A stretch of 64,000 bases of DNA from Allodiplogaster sudhausi (lineage: Eukaryota; Nematoda; Chromadorea; Rhabditida; Diplogasteridae). Where the stretch lies: contig CALZFC010000248.1 in NCBI GenBank assembly GCA_945643635.1, positions 721,501 to 785,500 on the forward strand, in the 5' to 3' direction. Below are positions 9,567 to 20,290 of the stretch, in pieces. Within the stretch, counting starts at the first letter, position 1, and the number at the start of each line of letters is the position of its first letter. A program made the position numbers and the translations under genes. The notes under the pieces are model-generated. The model was not told where the DNA came from. It was given only the letters and a program-made list of their open reading frames with translations, and made no database searches.

Positions 9567-12373
9567 AGTGCCATTCGCAGGTCTAATCTCTTATCCCATT
9601 GTAAAGTTCCCGTCGATGTCTGCAAGATCTCATTATTTAACGCCAGATCTATTGTAAAGAAGACCGCGGAATTAGCTAATGTTTTAAATCAGTCTTTCGG
9701 CATTATTGCAATTGTAGAGTCTTGGCTCTCTTCTAAGTACCCAGATTCATTCATCTTAGCTGGCAATTCCAATTATAATGTTTATCGCACCGATCGCCCC
9801 CGTCGCAAAGGGGGTGGAGTTTGTCTCTTAGTCCACTCCGCCATTTCTTGCAAGATTATCTTATCCAGCTCTACTGTAGGCTCTTTTGATCTTCTTGCCG
9901 TAGACAGTAGCTTTAACGGCGGCCTTGTTCGTATTATTACTGTATATCGAGCTCCATCTTCTTCCGCTGAAGGCAACTCTAGTCTGATCAATTCTCTCCG
10001 CGATCTCTCTTCATGCACACAGCCTACTATCATTCTGGGGGATCTGAACTTCCCGAACTCTCCTGGTCTGTCCCTTCTTCGCCTCCAGTCGGCAGTGTCC
10101 CAGCCCAGACAAAGCTCTTCCTCGACTTCACCTCCACCGCATTCTTCGCCCAACTCACCCCTTCCTTTACATGTAACTCCCACGTTCTTGATCTCATCCT
10201 TTGCAACACTCCCAATCTTCTTTCCAACGTATCTGTATGCCCACCTTTCGCCTCGTCTGATCATAACAGCGTAACAGCTGATCTTTCGCTCTCATTCCCT
10301 TTCCCCACTTTCACTTATATCAAGGATTTTTCCAGATGTGATTATGCTGCAGCCAACAATTTTTTACTATCATTCAATTTTCCTACCGCACACTCTACGA
10401 TCACCTCTATAGATACGATGTACTCGCAACTTATCTCTGCTCTTCAGGCAACAGAGTCCCTCTTTGTCCCTTATAAGAAAGTTAGCATTAACGGTGATAG
10501 ACTTCCGGATCATATCCTACAGTTACAACGCACCCGGTACCGTCTCTGGCTTCAGTCTCTTGCTATTAAGTCCCCTGCCTCCGTTCTCAATTTCAAAATA
10601 GCAAATGATCGTTATAATAAGTCTGTCGACAAGTACTCTCGTAACGTTGAGAAACATATTGTTGCATCTAAGAATACTTCCACCTTCTTTCGTTATATAC
10701 GCAACAAGACCTCCTCTAAGCCGAGAGGCGTAGACACTCTCACTGACCATCTTGGTAAAGACTGCTTCTCTGACTTAGACAAGGCCGAACTTCTCTCGCT
10801 CACCTTTTCTTGCGCATTCACATTAGATAATGGAATTCTCCCTCCCTTCTCAACCCCTACTTCTGGCTCTCCTTTTAATTTTGTCTTTGCTAGACATGAA
10901 ATATGCCGAGCTATAGAGACCTGGTCCAATAGTTCTTGCATTACCCCTGATCATTTCAATATTAGATTTATTAAAAACCTTGCTATACCGATCAGCGAGT
11001 CTCTGGAATTTATTTTTAATTTCTCACTCGTTTCATCGACTGTACCTAGCATTTGGAAACACTCTATTGTAGTCCCCATTAAGAAAAAGCCTCCTTTCTC
11101 TGATCCCACTAACTATCGGCCCGTTTCTATCACGTGTATGTTTTCTAGACTATTTGAGAAGCTTATTTGCCGTAGACTGTCTTCGTGGTGTGATCTTAAT
11201 AATATTTTACCAGACGAACAATTTGGTTTTCGTCGTAAACGTTCTATAGAGTTCCAATTATTAGATTGCTCAGAACGCTGGACCCATTCTTTGCACCAAG
11301 GACATGCCACAGACGTTGTATACTTCGACCATGCTAAAGCTTTCGATAGGGTCAGTCATCCAAAGCTTATTTATAAACTCAAATGTCTCTCTTTCCCACC
11401 CGTTATAGTTAATTGGATAGCTAATTTTCTTGATAACCGATCTTTTGCTGTTCGTGTAGGTAGAACTCTTTCAAGCCCCCGTCCTGTCATAAGTGGTATC
11501 CCTCAAGGCACCGTTATTGGCCCCCTCCTCTTCATCATTTACACTGCCGACCTCCCTCCTCTAGTCTCTGTTCAGGGTGCAACTTCTCGCTGCTTTGCGG
11601 ATGATCTTAAAATATTTCGGTCTTTTCCTCCGTCTCACAACAATCCCGATCTCCAGTCCGCCATTGACGTGGTCTCTCTTTGGGCTGACACATGGCAGCT
11701 TCCCCTTGCTCCTGATAAGTGCTTTGTCTTGCATATCGGTAGAACTAATCCGCGAATTGCTTATACGCTTAGTGGCACTCCTCTCTCTTCAATCGTTTCC
11801 ATTCGCGATCTTGGCATTATTATCGATGACCGCTTATCGTTTTCTCTTCATTGTAATAAAATAGCCAATTCTGCCCTCGCAAAGGCATATCTAATTCTTC
11901 GGGCTCTCCGTACTTGTAACAAGAGTGTACTCTTATCTGCCTACACTATCTACGTACGCTCCATACTAGAAAACTGTACTGCTGTCTATTCTCCCCATTT
12001 ATTAAAAGATATCCGCGTTTTAGAAAAAGTCCAGAATTACTTTACCCGCGTTATTTTCCGTCGATGTTATGGCTATTCAGCATTATCCGTCCCTCCTAGT
12101 GAGGAAAGGAACCGCATCCTCTCCCTCCCTTCTCTTAAAGCGCGTCGGGAAGATTTTGATTTCACATTGGCTCGTCGCCTCATATTTGGTCATAGAAAAC
12201 CGTCCCTTAGTCACCCCCATCACTTTTATTTCCGTAATTCCCGAACTCGTGGCCTCTCGTTTAAATTAGCTTACCCAACAAGTCGATTGAAAGCTCGGTC
12301 TCATTCCTTCTTTATCCGTGCCGCGAAGCTATTCAATTCTATTGCCAGCAATAAGCCTTCGGTTGTTTTATGA
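9567..12373 (+). pseudogene. LINE ORF2: AP-like endonuclease plus reverse transcriptase, one frameshift
   Basis: The first frame (to about 10055) encodes an AP-type endonuclease: ISLFNARSI, IVESWLS, YRTDRPRRKGGGVCLLV and IILGDLNFP. The endonuclease then continues in a different frame (FLDFTSTAFF ... LDLILCN ... SSDHNSV). This is followed by reverse transcriptase motifs YFDHAKAFDRV, GIPQGTVIGPLLF, CFADDLKIF and IRDLGIIID, and a C-terminal tail ending at TGA 12371-12373. A single base change in length near 10040-10070 accounts for the frame switch. Apart from this shift the protein looks intact, so the copy lost coding capacity recently or the shift could be a sequence error. Confidence 0.88.
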
Positions 12374-12477
12374 TCTGTACAATTTATATTCATTTTCATT
12401 CATTTTATTTATTTTTACTCGCTAAATTTTACCTCCACGTATCACTAAGGTGTGCGTAAATAAAGTATATAAGTATA

Positions 12478-13995
12478 ACCGAACGATTATTGTTTGTTTC
12501 GTTTAACCACGTCTGCGTTGTTACAAGCAAATTCGTAATTACAGATCTGCGTTCTCTAAACCCATGTTGGCAGTCAGGCAAGATAGAATGATGCTCACAC
12601 CACTTAGATAGCTTAAGCTTAATGCATCTTTCCATAACTTTAGCAGGGGCAGGGGATAGTGTAATAGGGCGAAAGTGGTCTGGGGCCGATGGAGAGGGAA
12701 CCTTGTTGATCGGAATAACTACCCCTTCTAGCCATTTAGATGGAACCGACCCTAAAGACAGAGAGAAATTGAAAATAAAACTTTATGGTTCACAAAGCGC
12801 GGAGGCACACTTCTTGAAAATAATGGGTGGTATTAAATCGGATGGTAAACTACAAGAAGACTTAAGACGCTTTAGGAAATACGCTACTTGCTGAGGCATA
12901 ATAATAAAATCAGGCAAAGATTCAGGGATATGTCTGTAAAAGTCATGGGAAATTCCATCATCCGTAGTAAATACACTTGAAAAAAATGAAGCCAGTGCAT
13001 TGGCCTTGTCACGATCAGACGTGAGAATGCGACCGTTACAGCTTAGAGAACCAATTCTAGGAGAGCGTTTAAGACGCGAAGAGACAAACGAGAGTAAACC
13101 TGATTTGGATGATATAAGGCGAGATTCACAGTTACGGGAAAACTTAGCAATTGCTCTACGAAGTTTCAGGCATACACGATCATACTCTACTCGAACCGGA
13201 CGACAATTCAACTTAGAGAAAAGGAAATTTTTGTGCCTAAGAAGAGCGCGAATGTGAGGAGGGTAAGCATCAGCCGGTACTACGTTACGTTTAACAGGTG
13301 TGCATTCAGAAATAAAAAATTGAAGAGGCTCTGTGAGGCGGCTATAAAGATCATCAATGTTATGAAACTCGTCAAAACAGGCTACCCAGTCAACAGACGA
13401 AATATAACCGGAAAGCTTTTCAGAGTCACAGCGCCTATAATCAAATGTAGGCAGATAATGAGGAATATTCTGCGAGAAAAACAAACTGAAGGACACGGAA
13501 GAATGATCGGATGTTGAGAAAGGAGCACCAACGACACAATCGGAAATCACACCAGGCGAAGAGGCAACTATGTCCAGAATATTAGAATTTAGAGTGGAGA
13601 CTTAACATGTTGGATAAAACCTAAATTAGATAAGAGATCTACTAAACATTTTACCTGACCACGGCAAGAAGGTAGGTCCTTCCAGTCTAGCGGAAGGTTT
13701 AGATCACCACATAAAACAGAATGCGCAAGAGATCAGGGCCACATGGGGAGTGCAAATCAACTGCAAGAATATCACACTTCAAAGAAGTTCGGAATGAGAC
13801 CGAAGAGAGAGCTATAGACTGATCATAAATTAAAGCCACGCCGCCGCCTCTCTTAGAAGAACGATCTGCACGTAAAACATTAAATGGTAAGTTGCCGACA
13901 AGTTCAGAATCAACTATTTTAGAGCTAAGCCAAGTTTCACAGATAAGCAGCAGTTTTGGGCGAAAGATAGCCAAATATGCATGTAACTCGGACAA
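12478..13995 (-). pseudogene. Old LINE ORF2, endonuclease and N-terminal reverse transcriptase
   Basis: From 13995 down to 13699 the frame has FRPKLLLICETWLSS and RADRSSKRGGGVALIYDQ, typical of the AP-like endonuclease. From 13550 to 12783 another frame has FSTSDHSSVSFSLFF and a long linker. From about 12720 to 12478 come FRPIT-like residues and QHGFRERRSV, the first reverse transcriptase blocks. At least two frame changes and a stop near 12783 break it, so it is decayed compared with the younger LINE. Confidence 0.8.
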
Positions 13996-14057
13996 TTTAT
14001 TGACAATGCTACGAGAGTTGAAAAGTACACATTCAAGCGAGGAGGGCCCTTGCGCGT

Positions 14058-14937
14058 CTAGTTTCCCTGACCACTCGGAGAGGCATCCATTTCATTACCA
14101 GCTGTGCCCTTGGCATTGCCCTCACTTGGGTTGGCGGGAGGAAGAGGAGGCGGCAGAGTGATTCGAACCCGACCTGGGATGTCGACTCTGCGCCAGATCT
14201 CATCCCTGTACACAACCCATCCGGCGTTCTTATCACTCTTGTTAAGAGAGGATGCATGGGCACGCAACTGGTTCCATTTCTGCCTCTCCTCCAATGTCAT
14301 GCTGCGCCTCACATAAACACTCTGCCACTGGGGATGCTCCCGGAGGAGCCGCCCGTTCCTCAAGGCCGTCAAGAGATGTCCTCTGGTAGGCAAGAGCACC
14401 TTGACCAACCTGGGTTTATCACCGGCACGGCCCATCCTGAAGACGGACAAGGCGCGTGCCTCAACACCCAGTGCCGAGAGGAGTGCAGAGACGGCCCTCT
14501 CATCCGCCCCAACCTTTTCCTCCAAGGAGGCCGCATTCGACTCCGGCAGATTGGCGACGACAAGCGATCTCTCACGCAAGTGCGTCTCTGCCGAAGTGTC
14601 AGCGGGGGCCGGGGCGAGAGGGAGCAGAGTACAGAGGCTGTGATGAGGTCAGACAAAGGGCAGAGGCCGCGGCATGAGAATAAGAGAGAGTGTGCGGGGA
14701 AGAGGGCGCAGGTGGCGAGAGAAGGGTCAAGCGTTCAACAGTGCAGGCCAAGAGTCTTAGCAAATTGGAAAAGCCATCCCAAGCAGCCTTATTCATACCT
14801 GAGGGAGCGTTGCCGCTTACGAAGGAGAGCGTCTCCGCAACGAGCTCCTTGAGATTGGCCGGGAGGATGGAAGTATCGACGAGCTTGTTAGGGGAAGTGG
14901 GGGAAGAGGTACCTGGTCGTTTAGCAGGAGGGGGCAT
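14058..14937 (-). pseudogene. Old LINE ORF1, in two overlapping frames
   Basis: The N-terminal part (14937-14599) and the C-terminal part (14579-14058) are in different frames and overlap in function. The second part has ERSLVVANLPESNA, ARALSVFRMGRA and RLVKVLLPTRGHLL, the beta-alpha-beta pattern of an RRM-like ORF1 domain. It ends with a Pro-rich and Gly-rich tail. A frameshift near 14580-14600 separates the two parts. The ORF1 of the younger LINE shows the same layout. Confidence 0.65.
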
Positions 14938-14999
14938 TTTAGAACACGGAGCTGGCCTGGGACCGACCGCACTACGTGAAGAGAAAAGGGGGATTTTCT

Positions 15000-16300
15000 T
15001 TGATTAGTTTGAATTGTCTTCCTGTAGATGCCCTTTGACATTTATTTCACTAGGCAATCGGCACGCGATTCGGCGTTCTGACAATGTTCAACTGCGGAGA
15101 CGAGAAGTCGCCAACTGAGTGGGCCATCCGATCTTGTTGGCAGTCTCCAAATGATCAGTGGTTCGCAGCTCGGAGATCGAGTTTTGATCCTGCGCTAGAA
15201 TGGACCATATTGCTCACAATCATAACATTTTTCATTCCCTATTTCACCCTCTTTCTCTCTATTACTCTCTTTCTCTCTCCCTCTTTCTTTTCGCATTCTC
15301 TCTCCCGGAACTCCATCTGCCTAGAGCAGATTAATTCACATCATTTCCCCACATAGAAAATTTTCTTGTTTTCTAAAGTAATATGTCTGTAAATAACTCT
15401 CTGATGGCTATGAAAAAAATGCTCTCATGTTACATTCCTTGTTGTTCATTTATATGTAAAGGGCACACCCTACTCTCCTTCTCTCTGTCACTTATCACTT
15501 GGCCCTCTCTTGTCCCTTCCCACTCCCCCCCCCATTTTCCTTTCCGCTCCCTCTTTGGCAAAAGGAGTGAGTTTTTGGCTCCTATAATAATGATTGAGCA
15601 AACATACATATTTGTCTGCATGCAGCCAGAGTGGACAATTTATACATACATACTACATATGTATAAATTCAAGCATTACTGACATTTCATAAGTTTTTTT
15701 TTCTGTTGTAATATGTGCAATCTTTCTCCATCCACACTCAATAAGCATCGATATGTGATGACTCTTAGTTTGTGCCTCCAAATGCATTGGCACAAAATAC
15801 CACAACAAAATCGAGAGACAAGCAGATTGTGTCTGATTGCGTCACAACATCAGCGGTGACACGTCTGCTGCCCACTATTCCATCCGTGCACATCTTTTGG
15901 CTCCCATAGCATTTCCTCTCTCTTTCTCACTTTCTATTCCTTCCCTCTTCTTCTCTCTCTTGCTCACTGTCTCTTACTTCCCTCTTCCCCTTTCTTTCGC
16001 AGTCTTACTTCTCTTCACCTGTTCTATACTTCTACCCGAATCTTAGCAAAATCTCTTGTCCTTCAATGTCCCTCTGGATAATGAAGGAGTACACGTCGTT
16101 GCAGTCTCCTTGCAAAATGAAAGCAATCTCACTTTCCACTTCCATTCGGTCGCGCAGTTACTTTGAGCAGGAGGAAGAAGGAGAGGGAGAGAGCAAGAGA
16201 ATAGAAAGAGGTAGACAGAAATAGAGCGTCTTATTTGGAGAGCCAAATGTAAAATAGGCGTTGAGAGATAATCATTAGAAATAGGCATAAGGCGATTCTT
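15000..16300 (+). other. Possible isolated exons, gene not resolved
   Basis: Two stretches look coding but could not be joined. At about 15054-15205 the frame includes AIGTRFGVLTMFNCGDEK and WAIRSCWQSPNDQWFAARR after a TAG acceptor. At about 16048-16160 the frame includes NVPLDNEGVHVVAVSLQN after a TTAG acceptor; it has a beta-propeller flavour similar to the gene at 82-3597. Between them are (TC)-rich stretches and an 11-bp inverted repeat (ATTTATACATA arms, 15639-15668). Confidence 0.25.
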
Positions 16301-16941
16301 CACACAGAAAACGATGTGACAAGGGATGTCACAATTTGATGTCACAATAATGTACCGATTTTACTTCGGTACATATGTGTTCCACCCCATGTCACAATTA
16401 GCCGCGGAAAATGTGACATCTGAATGTGACAAAAAATGTGACCTCTGAGCACCATTCGCCCCGCGCCCTTCTCCCTCCCTCTTCATCCATGCCTTGTATT
16501 TTTGAATCATTTCATATAAGATTATGGAATAACCTCGAAACCCAAAAAAAGTTTTGCAGCATGCCGATCATCAGCATGGTGTTTGGGTGCGAGACAGCGG
16601 AGTCAGCATCTAAAGCATAGAGCATGACGCCTTCCGTATTTGAAATTTCGGCGAATTACTCCACCCATACCGGCACAACCTAGATTAGGCGGCCTTTTTC
16701 GACTCTACATTTATATTGTGCTTTGCGACCACTACGGGCGAGAGATGGAGGAGTGAGCACGGCCCGCAGTGGAACAATGTCACATTTTTGGCTCTCGCAG
16801 CGGGTTGCCAACAAAATGTGACATCATTGCCACCAAAATGTGACATCCGATATCGTAATTTTCGATGTGAGCTCCCGTGTCACAATTTTGGTTACAATTC
16901 TGGATGGAACAATAATTGTGTGTCACATTTTTTTCTGTGTG
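16301..16941. mobile_element. Non-autonomous TIR DNA transposon with TGTGACA subterminal repeats (641 bp)
   Basis: The left end CACACAGAAAACGATGTGACA and the right end, read in reverse, CACACAGAAAAAAATGTGACA form terminal inverted repeats. Inside, about a dozen copies of TGTGACA or its complement TGTCACA cluster near both ends (16315-16445 and 16778-16925), as expected for transposase binding sites. No transposase frame is visible in the middle. I could not settle the target duplication. Confidence 0.72.
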
Positions 16942-17400
16942 TTATTAGATTCCTCTATCTCTTCCTCTGTCACTCTCATTATTCTTCTCTTTCTCCTCCC
17001 CTTTCTCCTCTCTCCTCTCTCTCTCTCCCTCACAGAAACTCCCCGTTTACGCTAATTCCTTGATAATGGATGACTATCTCCTCCTATCGTGAGTAAGCTC
17101 CAACAGACGTGAGTGATGTGCAGCCGAGAGGAGATGCCCAGACTGACCCCCCCCCCAAAGTCGATTGATGCTCTAATTACATCTCTCCCTCACAGAAACT
17201 CCTCGTTTACGCTAACAAGCGATTCTTGAGACAGTTCTATTCGTTTTGGATATTTTCTTGTTTGACATTTATCTTTTAATATTTATTTTTAATTGTATAT
17301 TCATATTAATCCCCTAACCTTTTTTTGGACCATTTAGCACTTCTCAAAGAGATTAGGGCATTAAACTGCAATTGATCCTAGTTCTCCATCCGATCTTTCA

Positions 17401-17445
<45 letters not shown>

Positions 17446-18002
17446 TTCTCTCCTGATCTGCCTCTCTCTCTCTTAGAGAACTTCCGACTCTTTGCTTCTC
17501 TGTCGCCAGCTGATGATAGTAAGTAGGTGCAAAGTCATTAGATCGTTCAACACGTAATTATTTCTTTATCTCCTTGTAATACTTTAAATCTCGCTCACAT
17601 GTCGTTTTTACATGTGTATTTACTCAATTAAATGACGAAATGGTGACAGTAAAATTCAAATTGTAATGCCACCTCGAGTACATTCCTGCGTCCTGTATTT
17701 CCTTCCTTCTGGCTTTTTCACTTTCAAATCATTCATGTTTTTCGTGTATCGTTTGGTCAATGAGCCGGGCCATGGTTTTTTGTTACTGCGTCTCTCTTCC
17801 CGTATGCTTCTCTCTCATTCTCCTCCATTTCTTCCTCTCTCATCCTTCTCTCACCTCCTGCTCCTTCTCACTGCCAATATTCGTGCTTACCGTAGCTAAA
17901 AGCGGGAGATTCTTTGTGTCTTTGTGAAAGGTGTGAATAGAGGGCACTCACTCGATGACTGCCATGATCCCCCCTTCTCTTTGAATAGTTTCCCCCGCTC
18001 AT

Positions 18003-18061
<59 letters not shown>

Positions 18062-18970
18062 GCACACTCTCTCTTCTTGATACCTCTGTAATCATATTCA
18101 AATTTTACCGATAGCCATTCAGCCCTATTCTTCTCACTCAATCGCATCTATCCATTCAAATAATTATCGCTGTTGCCATTTCTCGCACTCATTTGCTTGA
18201 TTGGAAGTCGAGAAAATGTGTCCATACACGATGCTGACATTCGCATCCTGCTCGCGCTCTCACAACACTTTGCTGCCTGTCCTGGCTGCTGCCCAGTTTA
18301 TTCACCTCTCTCGCGTCTCTCCGGCTGCCCTCTCTCACTCTTATCGTTCATCGCCATCTTGTTTTGGTTTAGTAATGCTAGAGCTTGGGGAGAATGGGAA
18401 GCAGAGAGTTTGTTTGAGAGAGAGAAATGAGGGAAAGAGAGAACAATGAAAGTGAGAAAGCCTTGGAGACAGACGTAGCGAATTGATTAAATTTTTCCTT
18501 TTCCTTCATTATCAATAGCCAAGCTCTTTTTCCGTGTTACTTTGAAGTGAACGATAAGCGGCGCCGCTTATCATTACTTCTCTTGTCAAAATTTTTTTTG
18601 ATATGATGAATTCCCGTGTAGTCCATCTGCACATTGCCCGTTAAGCGAAAAAAAAGCCGTTGACAACAAAAACAGTTGTCATGTTGCAAACTGCAACATT
18701 TATCCTCTTGTTTCCTTACTTTTCCACCTCTCGTCTGTGCCACATGTCCCCTCTCTCCTCTCGTACTTTCTCTCTCTCTCTCTGCTCTTCTCTTCCTTCC
18801 GTAATTTTCTCACACTCTCTCGTGATCTCCTCTCGCACTCGGTCTCTCCCTCCCTCTCTCCTTCTCCCTCCTCTTTCCGTAATTTTCTTTCACATTCTGT
18901 CTGACAGAAGTGGAAATGCATTGACCAGAGCGAAAGGGTGCGTGTCCACTTGCAAATGTTCCTTCTTTTC
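16942..18970. other. Repeat-rich intergenic DNA with doubtful exons
   Basis: A 35-bp segment CTCTCCCTCACAGAAACTCC + CGTTTACGCTAA occurs at about 17025-17060 and again at 17184-17217. Pure (TC)n runs lie at 17404-17455 and 18007-18062. A short coding-like stretch at about 18205-18295 (SIHDADIRILLALSQHF in one frame) has no clear partners. No gene can be built. Confidence 0.4.
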
Positions 18971-19811
18971 TCCCATTCAATTTTCCCTATCCCTCACTCT
19001 CGCTCGCCCTGTCGCTCTCATATCGTTCATACTCTTTGCAAACTCTAGCACTCTTATCTACCCTATCGCTATCTCATGGTCCACACTCTTTCCTATCTCT
19101 CACTCTCCTTGGCCCTCTCTCATCCCGAAGACATTTTATAGATCTTATGTTTACTTATAAAATATTTGCAAACCTCGTCGAAATAGACCCCAGGCAACTC
19201 TTTAGTCTTCTCCCTAATACAGTCACTAGAGGCCATCGGTTTAAGATTACTCATTTCCTATGTAAAAATAAAAGCTTCAAGTATTTTTTGTCGAATAGAG
19301 TAGTTAATGATTGGAATAAACTGCCTAATGAGATATTTATCAGTGCATCTCTAGCTCGCTCATTTATATCTTCCATAAGCCTCTCACACCTGCTTAAATA
19401 GTATTGGTCCCCACAGCCTCTTCGTTTTAGTTTTAGTTTTCCCTCTTAAAGTTCATTTGTTGATTTAACTGTTTTGTTTTCCTTTAATGTAGGCATGCCT
19501 CGAAGCAGCCAATTACGTCAGCTATTGAAATCTATATATTTACATATTAATTAATCTCATATCTATATTCTCATGTCCTCATTCTTTAAAAATGCTGATA
19601 AACCTGAATATTGTCCACAATCCTCCCCATCCCTTGCTCTCGCTCGCCCTTTCGTTGTCTCATGGTCCATTTTCCCCTATCCCTCGCTCTCTCGCTCGCC
19701 CTTTCGTTGTCTCATGGTCCACTCTCCCCTATCCCTCGCTCTCTCGCTCGCCCTTTCGTTGTCTCATGGTCCACTCTCCCCTATCCCTCGCTCTCTCGCT
19801 CGCCTGGCGCT
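18971..19811 (+). repeat. 52-bp satellite, interrupted by a LINE relic
   Basis: The clearest part is 19631-19805, where a unit of about 52 bp (CTCATGGTCCACTCTCCCCT, then ATCCCTCGCTCTCTCGCTCG and CCCTTTCGTTGT) repeats three to four times nearly perfectly. Diverged versions of the same phrase (CTATCGCTATCTCATGGTCC and others) lie at 18985-19125. The LINE relic at 19125-19560 lies between the two blocks. Confidence 0.75.
19125..19560 (+). mobile_element. 5'-truncated LINE relic, C-terminal reverse transcriptase tail
   Basis: The frame 19125-19400 holds DLMFTYKIFANLVEIDP, NTVTRGHRFKI and FLSNRVVNDWNKLPNEIF. These are the usual C-terminal blocks of CR1/Jockey-like ORF2 proteins (the 'RGH' and 'RVVNDWNKLP' phrases). 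It ends at TAG near 19401. About 150 bp of 3' UTR follow, ending in TA-rich sequence near 19550. This family differs from the LINE at 8-12 kb. Confidence 0.75.
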
Positions 19812-20290
19812 CTCTCAGCGTCCACACTTTTTCCTATCTCTCACTCTCTCGCTCATCCTGCAGCTTGTACAGCGTCCACTTTACTTGCTCAGCAGATCTA
19901 CTCAATACGTCTCTCTCTTTCTCCTTCTCAGTGAGCTTCTTCCAGCAACTTTCTCCTCCCTCTCCGGTCATCGAACCATATTCCTCTCACTTGCGTTGGC
20001 ATTTATGCGTTTTGTGGTGGCAACTGTCAGTCCTGTCGCGTCACGAAAGTGCCCCTTCCTAGTCCGCTGTTTCCCTCCATATGACCTCGTTGTATATGAC
20101 TTTGGACAGCTTATATTGCAGGTACTTCTCTTGTGCAAGGGGAGAGAGAGGGGCGACTTCGCGTAAGCAACTCCATCGCACTGTCGTCAAGCATGAGCAG
20201 TGGTGGGCATTTATACGATGATTATAATTCAGAATATCTATTACTCTAGTGTCAATTTTGAATAACCCACTAAAATGTGTGCTTTTTCGC

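Larger units (their letters stand above)
8094..12477 (+). mobile_element. Full-length CR1/Jockey-like LINE, inserted into an older LINE
   Basis: The element has a 19-bp repeat array at the 5' end, ORF1 (8470-9564), ORF2 with endonuclease and reverse transcriptase (about 9567-12373) and a short 3' UTR of about 100 bp ending AAGTATATAAGTATA. The same 3' end occurs in the minus-strand copy at 24163-25256, which fixes this boundary. The insert separates two halves of a minus-strand reverse transcriptase gene, so it is the younger element. I see no clear target site duplication; at most about 2 bp are shared. Confidence 0.88.
12478..14995 (-). mobile_element. 5' half of the old CR1/Jockey-like LINE
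   Basis: Minus-strand reading gives ORF1 (14937 to 14058), the endonuclease (13995 to about 13500), the linker and the start of reverse transcriptase (13550 to 12478). It stops at the 3' end of the younger LINE. The motif order continues at 8093 on the other side of that insert. Removing 8094-12477 gives one element of about 3.8 kb. The 5' end is placed near 14995 because ORF1 starts at 14937 and coding-like LINE sequence ends there. Confidence 0.75.

Noticed and set aside
16315..16925. Cluster of TGTGACA motifs as an enhancer
   Set aside because: The inverted ends at 16301 and 16941 show that the motifs are subterminal repeats of a transposon.
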